Source of the DNA: an uncultured bacterium
GTDB taxonomy: Bacteria; Armatimonadota; JACIXR01
Length of the DNA: 64,000 bases
NCBI GenBank assembly: GCA_938041455.1
Contig: CALITO010000031.1
Span: 1 to 64,000, forward strand
Direction: 5' to 3'
Of this stretch, positions 52,317-60,038 are shown in pieces (within the stretch, counting starts at the first letter, position 1; every line of letters begins with the position of its first letter). Made by a program: the position numbers and the translations under genes. The notes beneath the pieces were generated by a model. The model was not told where the DNA came from. It ran no database searches and was given only the letters and a program-made list of their open reading frames with translations.

Positions 52317-53246
52317 TTACCCGAAAAGCCCGGGCACAGATAGATACCGCTCTCCCGTGTCAGGGAATATAACCACGATAAGTTTGCCTTCGTGTTCCTC
52401 CCTTTTTGCCACTTTTAAGGCAGCCACACAGGCAGCCCCCGAGGATATACCGCAGAAAATACCCTCCTCCTTGGCAAGACGAGACGCCATTTGGTAAGCC
52501 TCTTCATCCTCAATAGTTATCACTTCGTCAACATAATCCAAATTCAAGACCTTGGGGATGAAACCTGCTCCTATCCCTTGTATCCTGTGCCTACCTGGGG
52601 AGCCCCCAGAAAGAACAGGCGAGCCCGCCGGTTCCACTCCCACGATCTTCAGGTCGGGTTTCAGTCCACCTTTTTTTATATAATCCCCTATGCCTGTGAG
52701 AGTCCCACCAGTCCCTATACCTCCTACAACTATGTCCACCTTGCCATCCGTATCCTCCCATATCTCCTTTGCTGTGGTTTCCCTATGGATTGCTGGATTA
52801 GCTGGATTGGCGAACTGATCTGGAATAAAGGCACGAGGATATTTTTCAGCAAGTTCGTAAGCCTTCTCCACTGCTCCTCGCATACCCCGTTCCCCCGGGG
52901 TCATAATAACCTCCACTCCAAAAGCCTCTAATATCTTTACCCTCTCGGAGGACATCGTATCTGGCATAGTGATTATCAGTTTGTAGCCCTTAGCGGCACA
53001 TACCCAGGCGAGGGCTATAGCGGTGTTCCCACTACTTGGCTCTATTATTACTGTATTCTTATCCACCAGTCCCCTCTTCTCTGCATCTTTTATCATAGAG
53101 ACACCGATGCGGTCCTTCACACTCCCGCAGGGGTTGAAGAACTCCAATTTAGCCACAACCTCAGCCTTCGCTCCTTCCGTTACTTTCCTCAGGCGGACAA
53201 GAGGTGTCCTTCCAATTAGCTCGGTCATATCCTGGGCAATCCGCAA
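52317..53246 (-). CDS. cysK: Cysteine synthase (O-acetylserine sulfhydrylase)
   Basis: The protein has 309 residues. Lys44 in NPCGSVKDR binds PLP, and [12 protein letters not shown] and [14 protein letters not shown] are the substrate and phosphate loops. It makes cysteine from O-acetylserine and sulfide. It is the first gene of the leftward operon. TTG 53246 has GGGAGG 11 bases upstream; ATG 53228 is a possible alternative. Confidence 0.95.
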   Translation of the reverse strand: MRIAQDMTELIGRTPLVRLRKVTEGAKAEVVAKLEFFNPCGSVKDRIGVSMIKDAEKRGLVDKNTVIIEPSSGNTAIALAWVCAAKGYKLIITMPDTMSSERVKILEAFGVEVIMTPGERGMRGAVEKAYELAEKYPRAFIPDQFANPANPAIHRETTAKEIWEDTDGKVDIVVGGIGTGGTLTGIGDYIKKGGLKPDLKIVGVEPAGSPVLSGGSPGRHRIQGIGAGFIPKVLNLDYVDEVITIEDEEAYQMASRLAKEEGIFCGISSGAACVAALKVAKREEHEGKLIVVIFPDTGERYLSVPGLFG

Positions 53247-53282
53247 AAGGAAAATCGCCTCCCTTTTGTAAATATTACTATT

Positions 53283-53310
53283 AATATAACAACAAATTCA
53301 AATTCGTCAA
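53283..53310 (-). promoter_or_regulatory. Promoter of cysK operon
   Basis: On the minus strand TTGACG (53305-53310) and TATATT (53283-53288) have a 16-base spacer. It is back to back with the rrf2 promoter 30 bases away. Confidence 0.65.
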
Positions 53311-53339
53311 TAACTATCAGAAAATTTTTGGAAAAATTA

Positions 53340-53367
53340 TTGACTAAAAAAGTTAGTATTATATAAT
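53340..53367 (+). promoter_or_regulatory. Promoter of rrf2 operon with internal inverted repeat
   Basis: TTGACT (53340-53345) and TATAAT (53362-53367) have a 16-base spacer. The spacer holds an inverted repeat ACTAA/TTAGT (53343-53357) that could be the operator of the Rrf2 protein. This site is proposed from position and symmetry only. Confidence 0.65.
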
Positions 53368-53386
53368 TATAAATGAGGTGAAAAGA

Positions 53387-53854
53387 ATGCCGATTAGGTT
53401 GAACACCATGGTAAGATATGCGGTGAGGATAATGCTTAGCCTCGCCTCTCGCTGGCAGGGAGGATATGTCTCTGCCAATGTGATAGCCAAAGAGCAGGAG
53501 ATTTCTGTTGACTATGCGGAGCAAATCCTCAGGAAATTGAGGATGGGGAAGTTAGTAGAGAGTAATCGGGGTCCAGAGGGCGGTTTCAAGTTAACGAAGC
53601 CCCCAGGGGAGATAAATCTTCTTGACATCCTTATGGCTATGCAAGGCGGATTGCACCTTATCCGATGCCTTGAGCCTGATGGCGAAAAACATTGCCACAG
53701 AGCCCCCCATTGCGCAGCCAGAGTTATGTGGCAGAGATTGGGAGAAGCAATCTTCAATTTCCTTTCCTCTTATAATCTTGAGAAGGTTCTGAAAGAAGCG
53801 AGGTCCCTTCTCCCCAAGGATGCCCCTCCTCATTTCTACTCCTATGTCATTTGA
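53387..53854 (+). CDS. Rrf2-family transcriptional regulator
   Basis: The protein has 155 residues. The N-terminal winged helix reads TMVRYAVRIMLSLASRW and YAEQILRKLRMGKLVES. Cys94, Cys103 and Cys109 (RCLEPDGEKHCHRAPHC) lie where IscR/NsrR-type members hold an Fe-S cluster, so it may sense Fe-S status, NO or sulfide. It sits at the divide between the two sulfur operons. The ATG at 53387 has GAGG eight bases upstream. Confidence 0.92.
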   Translation: MPIRLNTMVRYAVRIMLSLASRWQGGYVSANVIAKEQEISVDYAEQILRKLRMGKLVESNRGPEGGFKLTKPPGEINLLDILMAMQGGLHLIRCLEPDGEKHCHRAPHCAARVMWQRLGEAIFNFLSSYNLEKVLKEARSLLPKDAPPHFYSYVI

Positions 53855-54635
53855 GAGATTGAAAGAGATCGTCGGGAAGATGGGGAAGGCAATGATAGCC
53901 TTCTCGGGAGGAGTTGACAGCAGCGTCTTACTTGCTGTAGCTGTTGATGTTCTGGGCAGAGGGAATGTGATTGCTGGCACAATAAAGTCCCCCCTTCTGC
54001 CGGAAGGAGAATTAAAAGAAGCGGAAAAGCTTTGTGCCCAACTTGGCGTTGAGCAGATAATCCTGGAGGAGGATATATCCATATTTGCTCATAACCCTCC
54101 TGAGCGCTGTTATATCTGCAAGAAGTTGACCCATAGCAGGCTCTGGGAGGAGGCGAGGAGAAGGGGAATAGAGTTCCTTTTGGATGGAACGAACGCCGAC
54201 GATTTATCCGATTTCCGCCCCGGATTGCGGGCGAAGGAGGAGCTGGGAGTAAGAAGCCCCCTTGCCGAGGCGAGGTTGGGCAAGGCAGAGGTGAGAGTAT
54301 TAGCTAAAAAGTTCGGGCTCCCAAACTGGAATAAGCCTCCCTCTCCCTGCCTCGCTACCAGAATTCCTTTCGGAGAAGAAATAACTATCCAAAAACTCAG
54401 GATGATAGAGGAAGGGGAAAGGTTCCTCAAATCGCTGGGTGTTTGGGATGTGAGAGTGCGTTGCCATTTAGATGGTGAACTGGCAAGGATAGAATTGCCG
54501 AAGGGAGAGATGGGCAAAGTCTGGAAGAGAAGGGAAGAGGTTGCAAGGGAGTTTCATAGGATAGGCTTCAAATATGTAGCTCTGGATTTAGATGGCTACA
54601 AGATGGGCAGTTTAAATCCCCCTATTAGGAAGTAG
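53844..54635 (+). CDS. larE: LarE-like sulfur-sacrificing ATP pyrophosphatase
   Basis: The protein has 263 residues. The PP-loop AFSGGVDSSVLLA follows about 18 residues after the start. CYICKKL and PSPCLATRIPFG are conserved in LarE; the latter cysteine donates sulfur in Lactiplantibacillus LarE, or anchors a [4Fe-4S] cluster in others. LarE makes the nickel-pincer cofactor, but no larB, larC or larA is here. An ATG at 53820 is possible but long. It overlaps the rrf2 end by 11 bases. Confidence 0.9.
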   Translation: MSFERLKEIVGKMGKAMIAFSGGVDSSVLLAVAVDVLGRGNVIAGTIKSPLLPEGELKEAEKLCAQLGVEQIILEEDISIFAHNPPERCYICKKLTHSRLWEEARRRGIEFLLDGTNADDLSDFRPGLRAKEELGVRSPLAEARLGKAEVRVLAKKFGLPNWNKPPSPCLATRIPFGEEITIQKLRMIEEGERFLKSLGVWDVRVRCHLDGELARIELPKGEMGKVWKRREEVAREFHRIGFKYVALDLDGYKMGSLNPPIRK

Positions 54636-54638
54636 AGT

Positions 54639-55376
54639 ATGAACAGGGAGAGATATGCACGGCAGATAATGCTCAAAGACTGGGGGGAGGAAGGACAGGG
54701 GAAATTACAATCTGCGAGGGTAGTTGTGGCGGGAGCTGGTGGCTTGGGAAGTCCTGCTTCCATCTATCTTGCCGCGGCGGGCGTGGGCGAACTGCGGATA
54801 ATAGATGGCGATGTGGTTGAGCCCTCCAATCTCAATAGGCAAATCCTTCACTGGGATAGAGATATAGGGAGAGCTAAAGCCGTTTCTGCCGAAGAAAAAT
54901 TGAAGAATCTCAACGGAGATATAAAAGTTATCCCTATAATGCAAAGGATAGAGGAAAGTAACGGAGAGGAACTTATCAGAGGAGCGGATGTTGTTCTGGA
55001 TTGCTTGGATAATTTCTCTACCCGTTTCCTTCTGAACAAGATTTGTCTTAAACTTTCCATTCCCCTCGTCCACTCCGTCATATACGGGTTTGAGGGGCGG
55101 ATAACCACCATAATCCCCGGTAAGACCCCCTGTCTATCTTGCATTTATCCCCAAAAACCGATAGAGATAAGACCTTTTCCAGTGGTAGGTGTAGTGGCGG
55201 GAATTATGGGTTGTATGGAGGCATTGGAGGCGATAAAATTGGTGATTGGCTTCGGCACCCCACTTCTTGGGAGGATGCTTCGCTTTGACGGCGAGAGGAT
55301 GCAGGTGCAGATTTTTCCCCTCAAGAGAAGGGAAAGTTGCCCTGATTGTGGAAATCTTGACTTCAAGGAGGTATGA
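54639..55376 (+). CDS. ThiF/MoeB/TtuC-like E1 adenylyltransferase
   Basis: The protein has 245 residues. VVVAGAGGLGSPASIYLAAAGVG is the ATP-binding Rossmann motif, then DxxxxSNLNRQ (DVVEPSNLNRQ), and zinc pairs CLSC (165-168) and CPDC (234-237). The loop that carries the catalytic cysteine in ThiF and MoeB reads EIRPFPVVG, with Ile177 in its place. It may adenylate the carrier encoded next without a thioester step. It starts 3 bases after larE. Confidence 0.9.
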   Translation: MNRERYARQIMLKDWGEEGQGKLQSARVVVAGAGGLGSPASIYLAAAGVGELRIIDGDVVEPSNLNRQILHWDRDIGRAKAVSAEEKLKNLNGDIKVIPIMQRIEESNGEELIRGADVVLDCLDNFSTRFLLNKICLKLSIPLVHSVIYGFEGRITTIIPGKTPCLSCIYPQKPIEIRPFPVVGVVAGIMGCMEALEAIKLVIGFGTPLLGRMLRFDGERMQVQIFPLKRRESCPDCGNLDFKEV

Positions 55377-55380
55377 CGAT

Positions 55381-55644
55381 ATGGCGATAAAGGTAACATT
55401 AACAGGGCGCTTAGCAGAGCTAATAGATAGGGAAGTATTACTTTCTTCCCCCAAAACTGTTGGGGAGGTAATAAGGGAATTGGCGAATATGAGCGAGGAA
55501 GGTAAACTCTCCCTTCTGGATGAAAATGGGGAGGTAAGGGATAATATCATAATTCTTCTCAATGAGGAGAGCATAGAGGACCTTGATAGGCGATTGGAGG
55601 GAGAGGAGGAATTGTTCCTCCTCCTTCCAATCGCTGGTGGATAG
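55381..55644 (+). CDS. MoaD/ThiS/TtuB-like sulfur carrier
   Basis: The protein has 87 residues. It begins MAIKVTLTGRLAEL and ends LFLLLPIAGG; the terminal Gly-Gly is the site of adenylation and thiocarboxylation. Length and sequence match the beta-grasp family MoaD/ThiS/TtuB. The ATG at 55381 has AAGGAGG; the open frame upstream (from 55246) lies inside the E1 gene. The E1 gene is 4 bases upstream, as expected for its partner. Confidence 0.9.
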   Translation: MAIKVTLTGRLAELIDREVLLSSPKTVGEVIRELANMSEEGKLSLLDENGEVRDNIIILLNEESIEDLDRRLEGEEELFLLLPIAGG

Positions 55645-55667
55645 ATTTTTGAGAAGGAGGTAGAGCT

Positions 55668-56462
55668 ATGCGAGAGAAAATCTTCAGCATTGTTTCGGAG
55701 AAGGAAATAACCCGGGCTATAGTGGATAGCTTTGCCCAGATGCTCTCTCAATATGCGGAAAGCGATGTCATCGTCATAGGTGGGGGACCAAGTGGGTTAA
55801 TGGCGGGAAGAGAGATAGCCAAGGAGGGCTATAAGGTGCTGATCGTGGAGCGGAACAATTATTTAGGGGGAGGCTTCTGGATAGGTGGTTATCTGATGAA
55901 CAAGATAACGGTGAGGGCACCTGGGGAGAAGGCACTTGAGGAGTTAGGTGTGAAATGTGAGGAGGTTGCCCCGGGGCTTTTCGTCGCCGATGGTCCTTGG
56001 GCTTGTTCAGCACTGATAAACTCTACTTGTCAGGCGGGTGCTAAAATTCTCAATATGACATCCTTTGATGATGTGGTTTTGAGGGAGAAGAGGATAGCGG
56101 GTGTGGTGATAAATTGGACACCAGTGGCTTTCCTACCCCGTGAATTGACCTGCGTTGACCCTGTTGCGCTTGAATCTAAGCTCGTCATAGACGCCACAGG
56201 ACACGATGCCGTGGTGGTGAAAAAGCTTGAAGAAAGAGGGATATTGAAAGGGGGGAGCTTCGGCGCTATGTGGGTTGAACAATCTGAAGACCTGGTTGTG
56301 GAACACACTGGTGAAGTTTACCCCGGACTCATAGTAGTGGGGATGGCAGTTTCTACCACCTTTAGCCTTCCCAGAATGGGCCCAACATTCGGCGCCATGC
56401 TCCTCTCGGGCAAGAAAGGAGCGGAGATAGCTATCAAAATCCTAAAGGGGTTGAATGGGTAA
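55668..56462 (+). CDS. thi4: Thi4-family thiazole synthase
   Basis: The protein has 264 residues. [19 protein letters not shown] binds NAD/FAD, then [15 protein letters not shown] and VVDATGHDA-type text ([13 protein letters not shown]). At the residue that is Cys205 in yeast and His in methanogens, this one has Cys162 (LTCVDPVAL). Members make ADP-thiazole for thiamine from NAD, glycine and sulfur. The ATG has GGAGG seven bases upstream. Confidence 0.92.
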   Translation: MREKIFSIVSEKEITRAIVDSFAQMLSQYAESDVIVIGGGPSGLMAGREIAKEGYKVLIVERNNYLGGGFWIGGYLMNKITVRAPGEKALEELGVKCEEVAPGLFVADGPWACSALINSTCQAGAKILNMTSFDDVVLREKRIAGVVINWTPVAFLPRELTCVDPVALESKLVIDATGHDAVVVKKLEERGILKGGSFGAMWVEQSEDLVVEHTGEVYPGLIVVGMAVSTTFSLPRMGPTFGAMLLSGKKGAEIAIKILKGLNG

Positions 56463-57198
56463 AGTTCCCTCTCAAATAATCCTCTATAGAGAGGGAGTGA
56501 GCGAAGAACTCCTCCTCTCCCTCTCCATTTATCTACAGGATAAACTCAATCTACCTGTTTCTATCGGGAAGCTTTCCTACCCCCAAAGCTCCGCTTCTCT
56601 CCTTGCCTCTTTAAGAATAAGAGGCCCCCGGGGTGAAAGGAGAGAACCATTGCCACTGGAAGTAGAATTAGAGAAAGAAGGGTTGGAGAAGAATTCTCCT
56701 CCAAAGGGTGTCATATACGAGGGCTGGGATTTTATGAAGTTCATCCGTTCCTTCCTGCCCTTCTGTTCCCCTTACCATCTCCAAATTCTCCTAACCTCTC
56801 GCCTCCTCTCAACTCCCGAGGGGGGTATCCATCACATTCGTAGTGTTCTGCTAGGCTATCCCTCGATAATCTCAACATCCGGTTTAGTTGAGGGTCCAGC
56901 GAAGCCCAAAGAATTCTACCTTGCCCGCCGCCTTCTGGGAGATGATTTAGCAGGTTATCAAGCTTTGGAGGCAAGTCGCTATCTTCGTTATGAAGACCCT
57001 CGCCTCCCATCTGTCCTACGGGGCTATGCACTCCAAGCATTTTTCTATCACGCAACTGGCTACCCATTCTGCCCCGATAAAAGATGCTCCCTCTATAACG
57101 CTCATACACAAGAGGAGTTAATAACTGCCCAACTAGAAGGTCCATATGAGCTATGTCCTCATCATCAAAAGCTCTTGGAAATATGGAAGTTTTCATAG
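56455..57198 (+). CDS. DUF6775-like protein with C/H cluster
   Basis: The protein has 247 residues. I tentatively place it in DUF6775, a mostly archaeal family of putative metallopeptidases. Landmarks are [19 protein letters not shown] and [18 protein letters not shown]. The C-terminus has a possible zinc site with Cys206, Cys211, His217, Cys234, His236 and His237 (CPDKRC, CPHH). It overlaps thi4 by 8 bases and ttuA by 16 bases, so coupling to ttuA is strong. Confidence 0.55.
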   Translation: MGKVPSQIILYREGVSEELLLSLSIYLQDKLNLPVSIGKLSYPQSSASLLASLRIRGPRGERREPLPLEVELEKEGLEKNSPPKGVIYEGWDFMKFIRSFLPFCSPYHLQILLTSRLLSTPEGGIHHIRSVLLGYPSIISTSGLVEGPAKPKEFYLARRLLGDDLAGYQALEASRYLRYEDPRLPSVLRGYALQAFFYHATGYPFCPDKRCSLYNAHTQEELITAQLEGPYELCPHHQKLLEIWKFS

Positions 57199-58013
57199 AC
57201 AAAATTTTAAGGAGTGTAAAAGAAACCATTGAGCGCTTCTCCCTCTTGAAAGAAAAGGAGTCTCTCTTCGTCGCCATTTCAGGCGGGAAGGATAGTCTAT
57301 CACTTGCGGATATCCTCTGGCGATTAGGCTATGAGGTGAGGGGATTCTTCATAGACCTCGGAATAGACAACTATAGTGAGAAAAGCAGAGAGGCTTGCGA
57401 GGTTTTTTGTAGAGAAAGGGGTATTCCTCTCCTAGTTATTGATGTCCAGAAGGAGATGGGGGCGACAATCAAGGATGTTAAGAGCAAGGCAGGGAGGGCA
57501 CCTTGCTCCGTTTGTGGAATGGTGCGGAGATACCTGATGAATGCGGTTCCCCTCCGCTATGGTGTGGAGACGCTCGCTACAGGACATAACTTAGACGATG
57601 AGGTGAATGTGATTTTTTGGAACATACTACGCTGGGACCTGGGATCGTTAGCCCGCCAATCTCCCCTCCTCCCTCGCTCCCATCCCCGCTTCACCAAGAA
57701 AGTAAAACCCCTCTGCCTCACTTATGAGAAAGAGATAGCGAAATATGCTGAAGCGATAGGGATAAGGCCTGTGGAGGAAAGATGTCCTCTCTCAAGGGGA
57801 GCAACACTTCTTGAGTTAAAGGAATTTCTGAACCAAATAGAGGAGAAGAACCCCGGGATAAAGAGGGGGTTTTATGAAGGGTTTCTCATAAGAAGAAAAA
57901 GGTGGGAAGAGGAAACGCAGTTGAATTTGAGGGAGTGCAAACTCTGCGGTCAGCCCACCACCAGGGAGATATGCTCTTTTTGTAGGTTAAGGGAGTCTAT
58001 AAAAGGGGGATGA
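57183..58013 (+). CDS. ttuA: TtuA-like tRNA 2-thiolation enzyme, lacking N-terminal zinc finger
   Basis: The protein has 276 residues. The PP-loop is SGGKDS (33-38). Cys108, Cys111 (APCSVCGM) and Cys201 (EERCPLS) correspond to the 4Fe-4S ligands of Thermus TtuA. The C-terminal zinc finger is ECKLCGQPTTREICSFC (Cys252, 255, 264, 267). TtuA makes 2-thioribothymidine at tRNA position 54 in thermophiles using TtuB thiocarboxylate. The N-terminal zinc finger of TtuA is missing. The ATG at 57183 lies within the previous gene. Confidence 0.9.
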   Translation: MEVFIDKILRSVKETIERFSLLKEKESLFVAISGGKDSLSLADILWRLGYEVRGFFIDLGIDNYSEKSREACEVFCRERGIPLLVIDVQKEMGATIKDVKSKAGRAPCSVCGMVRRYLMNAVPLRYGVETLATGHNLDDEVNVIFWNILRWDLGSLARQSPLLPRSHPRFTKKVKPLCLTYEKEIAKYAEAIGIRPVEERCPLSRGATLLELKEFLNQIEEKNPGIKRGFYEGFLIRRKRWEEETQLNLRECKLCGQPTTREICSFCRLRESIKGG

Positions 58014-58019
58014 GAGACC

Positions 58020-58211
58020 TCAGAGAGCCTTCTGCACCTTGCCTGCCTTAAGACATTTGGTGCAGACATAGACTCGCTTAATTCCCTCCTCTGTTACTAT
58101 TCTTGTTTTCTGAAGATTTGGCAGGAACCGTCTCTTTATCACTCTATGGGAGTGGCTGATGGAAGAGCCAGTAGTAGGTCCTTTCCCACAGATAAAACAT
58201 CTTCTCGTCAT
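58020..58211 (-). CDS. rpmB: 50S ribosomal protein L28, zinc form
   Basis: The protein has 63 residues. [20 protein letters not shown] and [17 protein letters not shown] carry two CxxC pairs, the zinc-binding type of L28. The ATG at 58211 has GGAGG ten bases upstream; TTG 58220 lies too close to it. It converges on ttuA with 6 bases between the stops. Confidence 0.95.
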   Translation of the reverse strand: MTRRCFICGKGPTTGSSISHSHRVIKRRFLPNLQKTRIVTEEGIKRVYVCTKCLKAGKVQKAL

Positions 58212-58260
58212 AAAAGACAATCCTCCTTAAGTTTTTTCCTCTGCTTGTTAACATTTTTAT

Positions 58261-58289
58261 ATTTTAACATAAAAAGTGGGGTTAGACAA
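58261..58289 (-). promoter_or_regulatory. Promoter of rpmB
   Basis: On the minus strand TTGTCT (58284-58289) and TAAAAT (58261-58266) have a 17-base spacer. Confidence 0.6.
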
Positions 58290-58373
58290 CCGATAGGATA
58301 ATCCTCGCCGGGGAAACTTTCCAAATCTTTTAGTTGTCTATATAATTGTAAGTGAAAGGAGGTGAATTATATA

Positions 58374-59327
58374 ATGATGAAGCAAGGGAGATTTCTCCTA
58401 CCTCTTTTTCTGGCGGTGGTGGCCTTCGCTTTTCCCACCGACATACCCTATACTATTGAGGGACTACTGAACAAGCTGGACCAATCGCTTGACAAGGTTA
58501 AGAACCCCAATTTCTCCAAGACATATCAACCACCTTCTCTTGTTCCTTACGCCACCAATCCAATAGATGGCAAGAATGTTTATTTCCGGGTGGATATCTA
58601 TCGCCCCTTCCCCTATTATCGCCCTTCCTGGGGCTATAGGTCAGTGGTCATCTATACTCCCGTTCCCTACTACCCTCCCATCACCTATTATGCTCCCCCT
58701 GTAATATATCAGCCTGCTCCCAATTATCTTGATATTTTCCTGTTGAAGGAGCTCTTGGGGGCGAAGGAAGAGTTGAGAGAGACCCAAAAGGAGGTAGAGA
58801 AACTCAAGGAGAAGGTAGAAAAATTGGAGGGGAAAACGATATGTCCTACCTGCAAGCGGGAAATGGAACCTAACTGGACATTCTGCCCCTACGATGGGAC
58901 ATCTCTCAAGAAGGAAGTTAAGGACGAGAAGAAAATAAGCCTTTATGCGGAAGCTCTGGAAAGAGCGTTCAAGTTGGCTACCGGTGGGAACGGTTTTCTC
59001 GCTATTGACCTTAGCAGTTTGGAGGGACTCACCGAGGAGGAAAAGCGGGAAGTCCTGGGCGAACTTAAGAAGAGAATTATGTGGACTAATGTTTATAGCT
59101 TAACCGATGTGAAGAACGACAGAGGGAAGTTCATCTTGGATGAAGAGGGAAGGATAATCGGAACGAGGAATGGCGTTGTCCTGTTCTTAGTGGTGAACTA
59201 TTATAGAGAGGACAGTGCCCAGCTTAAGGTAGCTTGCTGGATTTCCCCAGATAAGATAATGGTTGTCTCCTACGAGGGGAAATTTGTCGACGGCAGGTGG
59301 CAATTAACCGAGCCCAAGGCGGCATAA
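58374..59327 (+). CDS. Secreted Tyr/Pro-rich protein with coiled coil and Zn ribbon
   Basis: The protein has 317 residues. The signal peptide (FLLPLFLAVVAFAF) is followed by a Tyr/Pro-rich stretch (about 60-115), a coiled coil (LGAKEELRETQKEVEKLKEK, about 128-155) and a zinc-ribbon CPTCKREMEPNWTFCPYDG (about 160-178). A globular domain with a strand-rich end follows. I do not recognise the family. Zinc ribbons are unusual in exported proteins. The ATG at 58374 has GGAGG 11 bases upstream and a TATAAT at 58341-58346. Confidence 0.55.
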   Translation: MMKQGRFLLPLFLAVVAFAFPTDIPYTIEGLLNKLDQSLDKVKNPNFSKTYQPPSLVPYATNPIDGKNVYFRVDIYRPFPYYRPSWGYRSVVIYTPVPYYPPITYYAPPVIYQPAPNYLDIFLLKELLGAKEELRETQKEVEKLKEKVEKLEGKTICPTCKREMEPNWTFCPYDGTSLKKEVKDEKKISLYAEALERAFKLATGGNGFLAIDLSSLEGLTEEEKREVLGELKKRIMWTNVYSLTDVKNDRGKFILDEEGRIIGTRNGVVLFLVVNYYREDSAQLKVACWISPDKIMVVSYEGKFVDGRWQLTEPKAA

Positions 59328-59335
59328 TAAACTAT

Positions 59336-59737
59336 TTATCCCGTTTTTGCTTTCACGAAGTTGAGGATTTGTTGGGCTAGTTGAAGGGAGTGCTCTGCTT
59401 CCTTTGGGCTGTATAATTCATAGGGCAGGGCGGGGGGAGCTACCGCATCGGGATACCTGGTAGCAAGATAGAACCTGTCAAGAATCCCTCCAATCTCTAT
59501 GAATCTCTCAAATTCCTTATCATAAGAGGCGCACTTCTCCGCCAGTTTCTGAACCGAGTGCTCCCATACAAATCTTTCACCTTTAAAATAGAGGTATGCT
59601 TTTAGGGATTTTTGGGCGGATTGTTCCGCAAGAAAGCAGGTGTAGGAGAAAATCTTCGCCTCAAAAAGTGCCTTCGCCGCTTCAAGGTCATACTCAGCCT
59701 GTTCCAACCACCTCTTCCTCTCTTCACTCCTTCTCAT
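59336..59737 (-). CDS. HEPN-domain protein (toxin or nucleotide-binding partner)
   Basis: The protein has 133 residues. WLEQAEYDLEAAKALFEAK and CFLAEQSAQKSLKAYLYFKG are HEPN helices. RFVWEH is the R-x4-H active-site motif of HEPN RNases. It pairs with the MNT gene, whose end it overlaps by 14 bases. In MNT-HEPN systems the nucleotidyltransferase adenylylates the HEPN toxin. The start is ATG 59737. Confidence 0.88.
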   Translation of the reverse strand: MRRSEERKRWLEQAEYDLEAAKALFEAKIFSYTCFLAEQSAQKSLKAYLYFKGERFVWEHSVQKLAEKCASYDKEFERFIEIGGILDRFYLATRYPDAVAPPALPYELYSPKEAEHSLQLAQQILNFVKAKTG

Positions 59738-60038
59738 ATACAACTCGCCCTTCCTCCAAAACCCGCTGTATGAAAGGATTCTCCCATTCCACCATCGCTT
59801 GGAATTCCTCAGGGGTATAAACGAAGACATCCACCTTCCCCAAACCCTTATCTATAAGCTCCCCTACTTCCATCAGCCTTTCCAAGAACCTTTTTTCTGT
59901 TTTCTTTATCACCACAAAGTCAAAGTCGCTATATTCGTCCGCTTCCCCTCTTACATAGGAGCCGAAAGCTATGATCTTCTCGGGGTCGTATCTCTTAAGA
60001 CATTCTATAACTCTCTCAAATTTATCCCTTATTTCCAT
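59724..60038 (-). CDS. MNT-type minimal nucleotidyltransferase (antitoxin)
   Basis: The protein has 104 residues. FGSYVRGEADEYSDFDFVV is the GSx10DxD motif (Gly26, Ser27, Asp38, Asp40) of MNT. It is the expected antitoxin of the following HEPN gene. Its start lies within the last codons of prfB (17-base overlap), so translation may be coupled. Confidence 0.9.
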   Translation of the reverse strand: MEIRDKFERVIECLKRYDPEKIIAFGSYVRGEADEYSDFDFVVIKKTEKRFLERLMEVGELIDKGLGKVDVFVYTPEEFQAMVEWENPFIQRVLEEGRVVYEKE

